64,000 bases of DNA from Candidatus Melainabacteria bacterium (GTDB taxonomy: Bacteria > Cyanobacteriota > Vampirovibrionia > Obscuribacterales > Obscuribacteraceae), in assembly GCA_016212515.1 (NCBI GenBank), contig JACRFZ010000087.1, forward strand, positions 186,001 to 250,000, read 5' to 3'. The translations under genes were made by a program, and so were the position numbers. Of this stretch, positions 33,491 to 44,058 are shown one piece after another. Positions within the stretch are counted from its first letter, which is position 1; every line of letters begins with the position of its first letter. Under the pieces are notes generated by a model that saw only the letters and a list, made by a program, of their open reading frames with translations, searched no databases and had not been told where the DNA came from.

Positions 33491-36400
33491 ATGAAAAGCA
33501 GTCAGGACTCAGAGAAAAAAGAGCAGTCGAAGGAAAACGAGCAGGGCGAACTCAAACTGCAGGAAAAACCGCCCGCACCAATAGACAGCTCAGCCCTGGG
33601 AGACAAAACAAGTCCTACAGGCAGCATGCCTACCGACATAGAAGCAGAGAAGCTGGCAACGGCAAAGAAGCTGGAAGAAGCCAATAAAAAGGATGCCTCC
33701 CTCAACACTGCCGCCATAGAAATCAAAGAGGGCGAAAGCGCCACCGTTACCGACAACAGGCCGCTGACGCCGCGCCGCCAGGATGCGGGCGACAGACTGG
33801 AGGAGGAAACCAGAAGCAAGCAAGCGCAAGAACTGTTCGCCGGTAAAGGCACCTTTTTCACCAGAAACCTCAGTGAAAGGGAAAGACTGATAGCGGTGCG
33901 CGACTCTTACGATCGAATTGCCCAGATTCTTCCCAAACAGCAAGCCGGGCCGGTAAAGAGCGAGGGTCGTGAATTGCTTGGCTTGAATGCCAGCATGGAA
34001 ATGGCCGAGTGCATCGGGAGACTGACCAGGAAAGACAGCTCTGAAAGTCAGGCAGCCAAAAGAACCACGGAAGAAACCGCCACTGCCGCCCTCAGGGAAA
34101 TTCAAAGACTGGCAAAAGTAGAGCCGCCGGGAGAGACGGCCGCCCTTCTGGTAAAACGGCTGGGAGGCGCGGAGGAAGTAGACAAAACCATCAAGATGCT
34201 GGGGGCCGCCGACGCAGTGACGCGCACCCAGGCCGTGCGCCGCATCATGGAAGCAACCAGAGACGGCGCCGATTGGAACAGCCAGAACGCCTTTGCCGGT
34301 CGCGTGGAGAGTGCACGAAACCAGCATCTCATGGCAGAGCTAAAGACCGCCGCCACGCCCGCAGATCATGCCGCCATCGAGCGCAAACTCCAGGCCGAGG
34401 CCGAACAAAGCCACAAGATTAGCCCCGCCGGGCAACTGCAGTTAAAAAACATGGAATTCTTCAATCAAACCGCCATCACCCTCAAAACAGGGCGGAATCT
34501 GCTTGATGAACTGACCACGGAGAGCATCGCCAACCCCCATGCCCGGGCAGCCCTGGCCATACTCAGTCTGGGTGACCCGAACGGCAAAAATGCCGCAGCC
34601 ATAAAGGCAGCACTGGATGCCCATGAGAAGGAGTTCGGGCTGAGATTGCCCCTCGACCAGAGAGAGCCCGGCGCCAGTACCGGCAAGCCGCTCTGGCAAA
34701 GATTAAGTGAAGAAGAAAGGCAAGGACTGGCGGTCCTGGGTAAAAGCATGCTCCTGGAAGGAGCGGGCAAAGAGCCCATTCAGAGCCGGGCGGCAAGCCT
34801 GGTCTTAGCGGCTCACCATGACCTTTCCGCAGGTAGCGAAAAGGAGAAGCTGGCTAAGGCTCTTAAAGACAGCGCCACCACCCCGGCCATGGATTTGCAT
34901 CTCATCCCCGGCCAGACCGCCACTCGTTTTGATGGAAAAGCCGCTGCCATAGAGGCCCTGTCCGGAAATCAGGCTCTCAGAAAGGAAATAGAAGCTCTGG
35001 AGCAACCGCACCCGGCACCGCAAAAGGAGCAAGACCAAAAACTCAACACCAACACCATCGAACAACTTGTGAAAGAACAGGGTCGCGAGGTGGAAAGCGC
35101 CTCAGAGAAAGAGCAAGGCGAGAGACCGGAACACATTCAAAGAGTGGAAAGCTCGGAAGGAGCGGACTATGCCTTGCGCGTCGTCAACACTAACGGTGAG
35201 ATAAGCGAATACCACTTCAACCGCGCCGACAAAGGAAGCAAGCAAGAGTCCGACAAGGACACCCTTGTGGCAGTAAAGAGCGGCGGCACCATGACCTCCT
35301 CTCTCATGCCGGTGATCGATTTCAAGACCCATCTCAAGAAACCGCCCCATGGCACCGACGCCTGGATGGTCATAAAGGCAGAGGGGCACAAGAGCGGCGA
35401 AATGCTCTATGAAAAACACAGCCTGGACAGAAACACAGGCACCGAAACCGTTGAAGGAAAAGACGGAGCCAAGCTAGTCAAAAGACCAGACGGCGTAACT
35501 GTGGTAACCAGAGACGGTATAACTTCCACCACCCTCAAACTGGAAAGCGGCGTCACCATAGAAGGAGACCAGGGCGGCGCCTTTAGAGCCATGCAATTTC
35601 AAGACGGGAGCCGAATAGAGAGTCTTCCGGGTGGGCGCTTCCGGCAGTTAAAACCCGACGCCGACGGCAAACTGAAAGAAGAAGGTATCTTCTCCGGTAG
35701 CTTGCAACTAACAACACCGGGCCGACAGCTTCAGATAGTGGAAGAGCGTCAGGACGGGGCTCGTCTTTTCAGGCAAGACGGAGCCGTCATGACTTTCAGC
35801 AAGAACGGCTCGGAGCTGGAAATACAGCGCGGCGGCGCCCAGAGGCAAGGGCTCAAGATAGGAGCCTTTGATGAGCAAGGCAGACCTACAAAAATCTATT
35901 CGGAGAAAGGCGACGGCTCCTACAGTAGCACCGAGGACGGTATTACATGGAAAGGTTATGACGCAAACGGCAAGCTCATACCAGGCAGTGAGAAGAAAGA
36001 GGTAGTAGTACTGGATCTGGCCGCCGGCGTAATCGGACACCTGTCAGAGGACCGCAGCAAGGTCGTGGAAGAACGCTTCGACGGCTCCCTCAAACAATAC
36101 GAAGCAGTAGGGAAAGAGGGACTGGTGGTAACCCGAGAAGTGAGCGCGGGCGGCACCACAGTGCAACACTCTTATAAAGACGGCAGACTTTCGGAAACGA
36201 AGGAAAGCACCGTTAGCGGTGCCATGCGTACCTGGCAAAACCTCAGCCTTAAAGGTCAGAACGGAGAGCGGCTGGACTATCCGGTACTTACAGCCCGACG
36301 CAGCGCCGCAGAGCATGGCGGCAAAGAAATGACCTTTACTTATGAGACTGACACCAAACCAGGTGCCATACCTAAAATCACAAGCTACACAGATGAGCAG

Positions 36401-39400
36401 GGGAAATGGTCGGCAAAAAATGGAGCACCCGAAACTGGTATTTACATAAACGAACGGACCGGCGATCACCGGGTCGAGAGCCTGGCCGTTACCATGGATG
36501 GACGGCTGAAGCGCGTCAGTCAAGTACAAAATGACGTAATTGGACTGGGCAACGACCTGGAGACCAGTAGAGAAATCACCACCATGGACGGCACGGTTAT
36601 TGCCTTTCCGGCAGGCGGAGGTCTCTTGCTTCGGGATAAAGATGGAAATGCGGCCCGCACCATTAGCGATACCGGCGCAACCAGAGACTATTCCTACAAC
36701 GAAGCCGGACTTTTAAACAAAGTGGTGGAAACCGATGCCACAGGTAAGACCAACACCTGGGAAGCCAGTATCGGTAATATGCTCTCCACCTGGAGAGACT
36801 CCACCGGTAAAGTAGAACATGGGGACTGGCGCATTAGCAAAAGCACCGGTCAGGAATTCTTCATCTTCGAGAAAGGCGCAAGTTACAGCCGGGACGCCGG
36901 ACAGGACAAGTACAAACAGGTCAGCGACGGTAAGGAAGCAAGAGAAAAGGTCGATGCTCTCATGACGGCCTATGAAGACTGGTACCTGACCAATGGCCGC
37001 CGCTTCGAGGCCCTGCGCAGCAGACTGGAAAATATGACACCTGATCAAATCATGATGTTCAGGCGCGCCTTCAAAGAGAAACATTCTGATGACTATTCCA
37101 CCTTCGGTCACTACATCGGCGAAAAATTCGGGCAGTCGGCCCGGGGCGAAATTCTCACTGACATGATCAACCCCAGGGCTCGAACCGTCAGCGCCCGGGA
37201 GGCTGAAATCACAGCCGGCAAGCTGAGAGCGGTTATGCATGAGATGAGAGAAGATTCTTTCTTCAAGCAAAACGACAGCGTACTGCAAAGAGAAATGCGC
37301 GAAACCGTAGCCAATCTTGACCAGGTCAAACTAAATAGCCTCAACAAGCTCTACGAAGGTCGTTATCACAAGAGCGCCATGGAGGAAGTGAAGCAACTGC
37401 CGGGTTACGAAAAGGCCCCCCTGGTACACCAGATGGCCATGGCCCTCTACATGCAAAAGGGCGCCGACCGGCGCACGGTAGAAGAAGAGAAAGCTCTCCT
37501 AAACGAGAGCACTAGAGCTTTCAAATTTGAAGCACTGGGAGATAGCAGGGGTGAAGCCAGACAAAATATCGTTGCCATAAACAATAAAATCGCCATGAAC
37601 AATCTGGAGCTATTCAAAGAGTTCGCAGGCCGTTCAAGCCAGAGAGCCAGGGATGAGTTTCAAAGGGAAGGCGGCGACAAAAGCCTGGAGAATGCTCTGG
37701 TGCCTGAGTACAGGCGGCAAGCCGACGGCAAGTACAAATTTGAAAACGGCATCTTCTCACCACTATCGGAACCGGGCCGGCTCATGACCATCGCCCGAGA
37801 CTATGTGAGGGAAGGCAAGACCTCGGCCCTGACGAAGATAGAAGAAAACAACTGGGGAACAGGTCCATCTCAGGAACAACTGGAAAAGATTTTTCAGAAC
37901 ATGAGCGCGGCAGACAGAGGGCGCTTTCGCCTGGGCTTCGAACTGGCATCCGACCTCAAGAAAGACCAGGGCGACCCAAGACATATAGCAGCCAGTGCCC
38001 TTCTTTCTGAAACGAACCAGACAAGCGAGGCAAAACAGGCCAGAGAGGCACACAGCTACTTTGTCGAATTTGCCGCCAAAAGTAGGGACTTGCACTGGTT
38101 CTCGAAGGACATCAAAGAAGCCAAATACCTGCAGGCCGCCTATGGTTCACAAGCAGGCATGGAACTAGATAAACATGCCGGAATCTTCACCCATGGCAGC
38201 GCTCAGAACTTCATGAAAAGCGTTGAAAATCTGGACGCAGCCACCATCAAGAGCCTGGTGGAAAACCCGGAACTGCACGCCATGCTGAAAGCGCAGGTAA
38301 GGAACCGCTATGGTGACGATGAGCGGGGAGAAAGAGCCCTCGCCTTAGTAGAAAGGAAGCTGGAGTTGGTGAAAGACTTCCAGAGCGGCAGTGACGAAAG
38401 ACTGGCAGTGCTTGCGCCGGCTCTCACTAAACCCGAAAATCTGGAACAGTTCAAAGCCGGGCGAGCCCTAGCCGGGCACCTGGAAAGCCTCGGCGCCCTG
38501 GAAAGGCAGGATTACTTAAAGTCACTGAAAGCCACTCCGGAAGGGCAAAAGCAGTTGCAAGACCTGGAAAGCTTTCACCGCACAATTTATGAAGGCACCA
38601 CGAGCGTCAGGCGAGATATTAGAGAGGCAATCAAGGACGGCAGCGGCGTAAGCGACGTCATGCAGGCCATCGAGAGGATGACACCGGCGGAAAGAACCAA
38701 CTACAGTCAGTCAAAAGAATTCAGAGAATCGGTGGCGGCGGTCTTGAAGGAAACCCTGCCCTATTCTCAAAGCGGACAGGAAGCCGCACTCAGTCTGCTT
38801 AGGCAAATAGGTGAAAACCCGGCAGAAAGCCCCCGCAAAGATGCCCTTACTCGTTTACTGGAACAGGCAGCCACAAAGGGGCCTTCCATTGCCGAGGGCA
38901 TGAAGATCATCAACGAAAGCTTAAGCACTGAAAGTGGTGAGAAGCTAAGAGAAAGGTTAAAAGTAGACCCGCAGTTGCGGGAGTCTTTTGAAAGAGCCGT
39001 AAATGCTGTCTTTCAGGTGGCCATTCCGGAAGGAGAGGGCAGCACCCGCTACGAAGTACTACCGGATCTGGAGAGTCGCATTATAATGCCCGCCATCAAC
39101 GGCGGAATGGTACCGGTAAAGGAAATGAATCAGTACCTGACTCAAAATCAGGTGGTGGAAAATCTGCTTGCCCTGGGTGGCGGTAGCCCTTCAAAAGCAA
39201 TAACGGCCCTGAGCGACAAGGAAAAGGGAGATCTAACCCAGAGGCTATCGGCAAGGCTGACTGAAGATCAAAGTGAAATTGCCCAGGCAGTGCTCAAGCA
39301 GGGCACCGCCCTTCCCGAGGACAAACTACGCGCCTTCACACTGGGCATTATCAAGGAAGATACGGCCCTGGCAATTATCAAAGACATTGCTGCTCTGCCC

Positions 39401-42400
39401 CAGGACAAGCGCCAGGCCTTGCTGGATGCCTATGCCGGCAAGTATGACGGCGATCTGCTCACCGATATGAAGAATAGATTCTCCGTGAAAGAAGCAGGCA
39501 GACTGGAAGCAGCTCTCAGGAACGAAACCTGGTCCGACCACAGAAGTTATGAACACGCAAGGCAGGAAGCCTCTGCCGTAGATACTTTCGGCGCCGACTA
39601 CGGCTTTGATTCCAGCCGGCTTTCCCTGGAAGAAAGCAGCCGTGATTTCGCCACCGCTCTCACCACGGCCCACAAGGAGCACCGTGCTCTCAGCAGCAAA
39701 GAAATAAACCAGTTGCAGGACAAAGTCTTCACCAGTATCGAAGACCATGTGAGAAGCCAGGAGCAACGTGCCGATCTAATCGCCGACACCTGCATTATGG
39801 CAGCAGCAGCCGCTGCTACTGTTTGCACGGCCGGTGCCGCTTCCCCGCTCTTACTGGCCTCCTTCACCGCCGGCGCCGCCGCTTTCAAACTGGGAGCCAC
39901 TGCCACCATGACCGGTTCCAACTTCGACAGCCGTGCCTCAAACATATTCGGCAAACTTTCCTCCGGCGCGGTCAATGGTTTCACAGGCATCTTCGGCCCG
40001 GCAGAACTAGCAGCCGTGGCCGGCATCGGCACCAGAGCCGCCAGCCGCGTTGCCGGCAACATGCTCTCGGATGCTGCCATGCAAGGGCTTTCCACCAGCG
40101 CCAAAAAAGAGATTCAAGAAACCATCACCAGAGAAGTAGCCGAATCCATGCGTCAGCAAATTCTCTCCGGCTCCTATAAAGCCGACAGCAAAATGCTTGG
40201 AGATGTGGTCGGGGATCTGGTCAAACGGGGTCTCTTCGACGAAAGTCAGGCACAGGTGGCAACAAGGCTGATGGGAGCATCCCTGAAGGAAGCCATGGAA
40301 GCGGAAGCCCGGGCTTTCCTCAAGCACGAAGCCACCACCATGGCCCTCAATCAGGTAAGCGGCGCCGGCGGTTCCGTGCTGGGAGCTTACACCGATGCCA
40401 AGATCCGAGGAGTCGAATTCACCATGCATGATGCGCGGGATGCACTCCTGCGAGGCAGCCTGGGAGCAGGCAGCGGTCATCTGGGTGGGCGCGCCTCTTT
40501 GAAGCTGACCGGCGGTATAAACGGCGGCGAATCGCTGCTTGCCTTCGCCACTAAAAGCGGTACCAATCTCTCCACCCTGGTGGGCAGTACCGCCACCGCC
40601 AATTTCGCGGCAGAAAATATGATTGCCAGCCTCAGAGGCACAGGCTACTCGGCAGAAGGTTTCTCACAGCAAACTCTCAATGCCGCCATCGCGCCATTCT
40701 TTCAACAGATACGGCAGTCCCACAACTTGCTTTCGAACAGACCGACAGAAACTACGCAGCCGACCTCCCACAGTGAAGCCGAGAGCAAATCATCCACCGG
40801 ACACCAGGTGGACTATCGCAGTCTGGCCGATATGCAGGCTCAAAACCTGGCCAAACAAGAGGCTGAATTTAAGCAGAACAAAGCCTGGTTCGATAAGGAA
40901 ACCCTGCAGGTGAAAGAGCAGGAGTTGCAGGAGGCCAGAGTTCAGCTCACCGAGACTCTCGTCAGGGACGCCGGTGAACTGATTGCCAGAAGCACCGGCG
41001 TATCGATAGCAGAAGGCGAAGCTCTGGCTAGAGAAATAGGCATCGATCTCAAAGACGCCTCCGAAAATCCCGGCGCCCAGGGACAGTTCGACCCGCGCAG
41101 CGGGCGGATTGATCTCTACGTAGGAGACACAGACTCGGCCATCAAACCCGGTCAAACGGTAAATCACGAAGTTGCCCACCTTCTGGATGCCGCCAGAAAT
41201 CAGGCCCTTTTTGAAGCCAATCCCAAACTCTTCCTGGAAACCCTGGTAGACGACAGCATGGCCGGTGCCTTCACTAAGGGTGAAGCAAGAATGGAAAAGG
41301 CTGTGTTCGGGGAGCGTACCTTTGAAAGGGAAGCCCTGGCAGGCAAGAACGGGTTCACTGAAGATGATGCTAAATTTGCCAGGGAGCAAATCAAAGCCTA
41401 TATGACCGAGAACATGAAAGACGGCAAACTACCGGCGGTGCCAAGCGCGGAGGACCTGAACAAGTTCATCTACCAGCGCGGTGCCGACTTTCCCCACGCC
41501 CAATTCAGCCATAATCAAGCCCTAATTTACGAGATGCGCCGGGAAATTTCGAACCTGCGCGTCACCTTCAACAACACCGGTCTGGCTCCTGAAGCCTTAG
41601 CGAGAGAACCGGTACGGAGTCTTGTAGACCTGACAAGAAAAACTCTTGGTGAAAATCCAAGCCGAGAGCAGTATGTCAATGCCCTGGCCGGTGCCTCAGA
41701 CGCGGCTCTGGCTCTCGGCAGCCAGTCGAACGCCTATTATGACTTCGGCTCCCGTTATGAAAACAAAGCCAACCGCCTGCAATACTCCCGCACTCTCGAA
41801 GGTGCCCTGGGCGAAAGCCAGGGTCAGACCAGGCAATTACAGACACAGTTGCACGAACTTGCCGCCGACGGGCAACTGGAATGGAAACTCAGTTCGGCAC
41901 AGACCGCCAAGCACCTGAAAGAGCTAACCACCGCCCTTGACGGGGCAGGTACAAGCACCGTCAAGATGCTGGAGAACCTCAACAACCCGGCAGGAAAAGC
42001 GGCCCTGGCGGCCCTTGCCAATGAGCCCTCTCTGCCTGCGGCCTTGAAAGAAACGGCAAGACAACTGAGTGCCAATATGCAAGTGGTGGAAGAATCAACA
42101 AGGGCGCTGCGCTTTCTTACTGCCCTGGATATGGTGGCACGCGATTCGGCCAAGTTGAAGATGCAAGACCCGGCAGTTTCTAAAGAAGAACTGGAAGCAA
42201 GCCGCAAACAATGGCTGGAAAGTGCCTTCGCCAACGCCCCCCAGGGTGAGGAGGCCAGACTGGCAGCTTATATGGTACGGCGTGGTTACATGCCCGCCGG
42301 CGGTGCAGAAGAGCTTTTAAAGCCCAAATCTGCAAAGGGCACAGGGGAAATTGTTGCATCGGAAGGCGAGCGCGCCGTCCACTACTCAAAAGAGCGGCCA

Positions 42401-44053
42401 GAAGAAACACCAAAGAGTTGGTCACAGGCAGCCACCCAGAAGGTGATTGCCACGATGGACCAGTTAAAACTTGAAATCATTTCCAGTCCGCAATATAGAA
42501 CCGTCAATCGAGGCGGTGACCGAACCCAACTTGATGTCTTCCGCATTCTCGCCAACGAAGATGGAATGCTGGCTAAACTGCAGAAAGAAGGGAAGATTGA
42601 TAAAGACTGGGAGATTTATCCCACCGCGCCCCAGGCACCGCTGGACAAGGTCGGGGCCGATTATCTTTTGGTCAATAGAAAAACCGGCGAGTTTCATATT
42701 CTTGATGCCACCTCCAACAACGAGAAGAAATCTGTTTTCAAGCTGAGAGAAGACGGTGTGATTTATGTAAACAAACAGTTCCTCGATACGGACGGCAGTC
42801 CGTTAGTCAAGGCAACCCGCAACCAGGAAGTAAAGCCCACACGCTCAGAACTGGCCAATCTCGACCTGCAACAGAGAATCAACTTGCTTAACGACCAGAG
42901 CCTCCCGCCAACAGAAAGAGCTGCGCTCTTCCTGGACATGCTGGAAGCCAAACTGGTGAAGATGACCTCCACACCTTCTCATCTAAAGATCGGCACCGAC
43001 GGGCCGCCGCTTCCCTCCCTCAAAATTAAAAGCGATGAGGACACTGCCAAACAGGTAAGCGAACTTGTGAGCTGGGCAAAAGAGAGAGCAGCCAGGAGTA
43101 ATAACGAAAACGAAAAAGGTCTATTCAATGATATGGCCGCCAAACTGGCAGGCGCAGAAACTCACAGCGAGCTAAAAGCACGTGAACTACCGGCGCCAAA
43201 ATTGGCGCAAAACCTTGAGCGCGTCATAGAAGAAGAGCTGGTAGCCTACGCCCTGGCACGGGCCACGAGAGTTTCCACAAAACCGGCAGCGGGGAAAGAC
43301 AAGAGCGACATCAGGGTCTTCGACGGCAATATCAAGTTGCAGACCGAAGACGGCAATCTGCACGACGGTGGCTCCGTAGCCAGGGCACTAGCCAAACAAA
43401 CCAACACGCTTTCAGACCCAGCCGCCATCGCCAGCCGACTGACGGATACTCAATTGAAAGCCCTGGGAGTCAAACCCGAGCGAGTAAACGACTTGATGAA
43501 ACCCTACCTTGAGCGCGAGCAACGCCAGGCAAAGCCTATCGATAGAGAGAAGAGGCTGGAAATCAGAGCCACTGCCATGGTAGACCTGCTGCGCACCGAT
43601 CCCTCCTTCCGGAAAGCTATGGACGCCGTCAAAGATGTGATCTTCGGTCTCAAAGGTGACATCGAGGGGGGGCGAGTGCAGGGAGAGCGAAGCAAAGATA
43701 TTCTTGATAATGCCTTAAATAGACTGAGGAGTAGAAGTGAAGATTCCCTGCTCGGTATCCAGGAAAATACTCCGACACCGAAGAAAGAAACAAAAGTGGA
43801 AAAGCTTGCAGAGACAATGCCTGAGTCGGCAAAAGTTCTCCGGGCTCTAGCCGGCAAACCGCAAGACGCATCGGTAAAGAGCGAAAATGTTCTCGAGGCT
43901 CTCACCTTACTGCATGAGGACGATTATAAAGAAATTCCAGAGGCGGAAAAGAGCAAAATGAAAGCCTTGAGAGAAGCCTATACTGACTCCAATCACCCAC
44001 AACATACAAAGGCCGTTAAAGCCCTGCACCAACTATTGAATCAAGAGAACTGA
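33491..44053 (+). CDS. Giant protein 2 (3520 aa): paralogue of giant 1 with an extra beta-rich insert
   Basis: Residues 1-530 are charged and helical. Residues about 537-1120 form a beta-rich part with RHS/YD-like stretches (YSYNEAGLLNKVVETDATGK at about 1064). Annexin-like segments follow at about 1157-1225, 1271-1322 (LYEGRYHKSAMEEVKQL) and 1956-2013 (ALAIIKDIAALPQDKRQALL). A Gly/Ala-rich hydrophobic block lies at 2094-2150. HEVAH is at 2559-2563 in VNHEVAHLLDA. The C-terminal 490 residues align with giant 1: GADYLLVNRKTGEFHILDAT with Asp3057 and Asp3072, GPPLPSL, and a tail with DSNHPQHTKAVKALH. No signal peptide is seen. The ATG start lacks a clear ribosome-binding site. The function is unknown; a large effector or surface machine is a guess. 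Confidence 0.85.
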   Translation: MKSSQDSEKKEQSKENEQGELKLQEKPPAPIDSSALGDKTSPTGSMPTDIEAEKLATAKKLEEANKKDASLNTAAIEIKEGESATVTDNRPLTPRRQDAGDRLEEETRSKQAQELFAGKGTFFTRNLSERERLIAVRDSYDRIAQILPKQQAGPVKSEGRELLGLNASMEMAECIGRLTRKDSSESQAAKRTTEETATAALREIQRLAKVEPPGETAALLVKRLGGAEEVDKTIKMLGAADAVTRTQAVRRIMEATRDGADWNSQNAFAGRVESARNQHLMAELKTAATPADHAAIERKLQAEAEQSHKISPAGQLQLKNMEFFNQTAITLKTGRNLLDELTTESIANPHARAALAILSLGDPNGKNAAAIKAALDAHEKEFGLRLPLDQREPGASTGKPLWQRLSEEERQGLAVLGKSMLLEGAGKEPIQSRAASLVLAAHHDLSAGSEKEKLAKALKDSATTPAMDLHLIPGQTATRFDGKAAAIEALSGNQALRKEIEALEQPHPAPQKEQDQKLNTNTIEQLVKEQGREVESASEKEQGERPEHIQRVESSEGADYALRVVNTNGEISEYHFNRADKGSKQESDKDTLVAVKSGGTMTSSLMPVIDFKTHLKKPPHGTDAWMVIKAEGHKSGEMLYEKHSLDRNTGTETVEGKDGAKLVKRPDGVTVVTRDGITSTTLKLESGVTIEGDQGGAFRAMQFQDGSRIESLPGGRFRQLKPDADGKLKEEGIFSGSLQLTTPGRQLQIVEERQDGARLFRQDGAVMTFSKNGSELEIQRGGAQRQGLKIGAFDEQGRPTKIYSEKGDGSYSSTEDGITWKGYDANGKLIPGSEKKEVVVLDLAAGVIGHLSEDRSKVVEERFDGSLKQYEAVGKEGLVVTREVSAGGTTVQHSYKDGRLSETKESTVSGAMRTWQNLSLKGQNGERLDYPVLTARRSAAEHGGKEMTFTYETDTKPGAIPKITSYTDEQGKWSAKNGAPETGIYINERTGDHRVESLAVTMDGRLKRVSQVQNDVIGLGNDLETSREITTMDGTVIAFPAGGGLLLRDKDGNAARTISDTGATRDYSYNEAGLLNKVVETDATGKTNTWEASIGNMLSTWRDSTGKVEHGDWRISKSTGQEFFIFEKGASYSRDAGQDKYKQVSDGKEAREKVDALMTAYEDWYLTNGRRFEALRSRLENMTPDQIMMFRRAFKEKHSDDYSTFGHYIGEKFGQSARGEILTDMINPRARTVSAREAEITAGKLRAVMHEMREDSFFKQNDSVLQREMRETVANLDQVKLNSLNKLYEGRYHKSAMEEVKQLPGYEKAPLVHQMAMALYMQKGADRRTVEEEKALLNESTRAFKFEALGDSRGEARQNIVAINNKIAMNNLELFKEFAGRSSQRARDEFQREGGDKSLENALVPEYRRQADGKYKFENGIFSPLSEPGRLMTIARDYVREGKTSALTKIEENNWGTGPSQEQLEKIFQNMSAADRGRFRLGFELASDLKKDQGDPRHIAASALLSETNQTSEAKQAREAHSYFVEFAAKSRDLHWFSKDIKEAKYLQAAYGSQAGMELDKHAGIFTHGSAQNFMKSVENLDAATIKSLVENPELHAMLKAQVRNRYGDDERGERALALVERKLELVKDFQSGSDERLAVLAPALTKPENLEQFKAGRALAGHLESLGALERQDYLKSLKATPEGQKQLQDLESFHRTIYEGTTSVRRDIREAIKDGSGVSDVMQAIERMTPAERTNYSQSKEFRESVAAVLKETLPYSQSGQEAALSLLRQIGENPAESPRKDALTRLLEQAATKGPSIAEGMKIINESLSTESGEKLRERLKVDPQLRESFERAVNAVFQVAIPEGEGSTRYEVLPDLESRIIMPAINGGMVPVKEMNQYLTQNQVVENLLALGGGSPSKAITALSDKEKGDLTQRLSARLTEDQSEIAQAVLKQGTALPEDKLRAFTLGIIKEDTALAIIKDIAALPQDKRQALLDAYAGKYDGDLLTDMKNRFSVKEAGRLEAALRNETWSDHRSYEHARQEASAVDTFGADYGFDSSRLSLEESSRDFATALTTAHKEHRALSSKEINQLQDKVFTSIEDHVRSQEQRADLIADTCIMAAAAAATVCTAGAASPLLLASFTAGAAAFKLGATATMTGSNFDSRASNIFGKLSSGAVNGFTGIFGPAELAAVAGIGTRAASRVAGNMLSDAAMQGLSTSAKKEIQETITREVAESMRQQILSGSYKADSKMLGDVVGDLVKRGLFDESQAQVATRLMGASLKEAMEAEARAFLKHEATTMALNQVSGAGGSVLGAYTDAKIRGVEFTMHDARDALLRGSLGAGSGHLGGRASLKLTGGINGGESLLAFATKSGTNLSTLVGSTATANFAAENMIASLRGTGYSAEGFSQQTLNAAIAPFFQQIRQSHNLLSNRPTETTQPTSHSEAESKSSTGHQVDYRSLADMQAQNLAKQEAEFKQNKAWFDKETLQVKEQELQEARVQLTETLVRDAGELIARSTGVSIAEGEALAREIGIDLKDASENPGAQGQFDPRSGRIDLYVGDTDSAIKPGQTVNHEVAHLLDAARNQALFEANPKLFLETLVDDSMAGAFTKGEARMEKAVFGERTFEREALAGKNGFTEDDAKFAREQIKAYMTENMKDGKLPAVPSAEDLNKFIYQRGADFPHAQFSHNQALIYEMRREISNLRVTFNNTGLAPEALAREPVRSLVDLTRKTLGENPSREQYVNALAGASDAALALGSQSNAYYDFGSRYENKANRLQYSRTLEGALGESQGQTRQLQTQLHELAADGQLEWKLSSAQTAKHLKELTTALDGAGTSTVKMLENLNNPAGKAALAALANEPSLPAALKETARQLSANMQVVEESTRALRFLTALDMVARDSAKLKMQDPAVSKEELEASRKQWLESAFANAPQGEEARLAAYMVRRGYMPAGGAEELLKPKSAKGTGEIVASEGERAVHYSKERPEETPKSWSQAATQKVIATMDQLKLEIISSPQYRTVNRGGDRTQLDVFRILANEDGMLAKLQKEGKIDKDWEIYPTAPQAPLDKVGADYLLVNRKTGEFHILDATSNNEKKSVFKLREDGVIYVNKQFLDTDGSPLVKATRNQEVKPTRSELANLDLQQRINLLNDQSLPPTERAALFLDMLEAKLVKMTSTPSHLKIGTDGPPLPSLKIKSDEDTAKQVSELVSWAKERAARSNNENEKGLFNDMAAKLAGAETHSELKARELPAPKLAQNLERVIEEELVAYALARATRVSTKPAAGKDKSDIRVFDGNIKLQTEDGNLHDGGSVARALAKQTNTLSDPAAIASRLTDTQLKALGVKPERVNDLMKPYLEREQRQAKPIDREKRLEIRATAMVDLLRTDPSFRKAMDAVKDVIFGLKGDIEGGRVQGERSKDILDNALNRLRSRSEDSLLGIQENTPTPKKETKVEKLAETMPESAKVLRALAGKPQDASVKSENVLEALTLLHEDDYKEIPEAEKSKMKALREAYTDSNHPQHTKAVKALHQLLNQEN

Positions 44054-44058
44054 AACAA

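Noticed and set aside
33439-33687. An 82-codon frame just before giant gene 2 in another frame
   Set aside because: It overlaps the start of giant gene 2 and its translation is a low-complexity Arg/Lys/Gln run.
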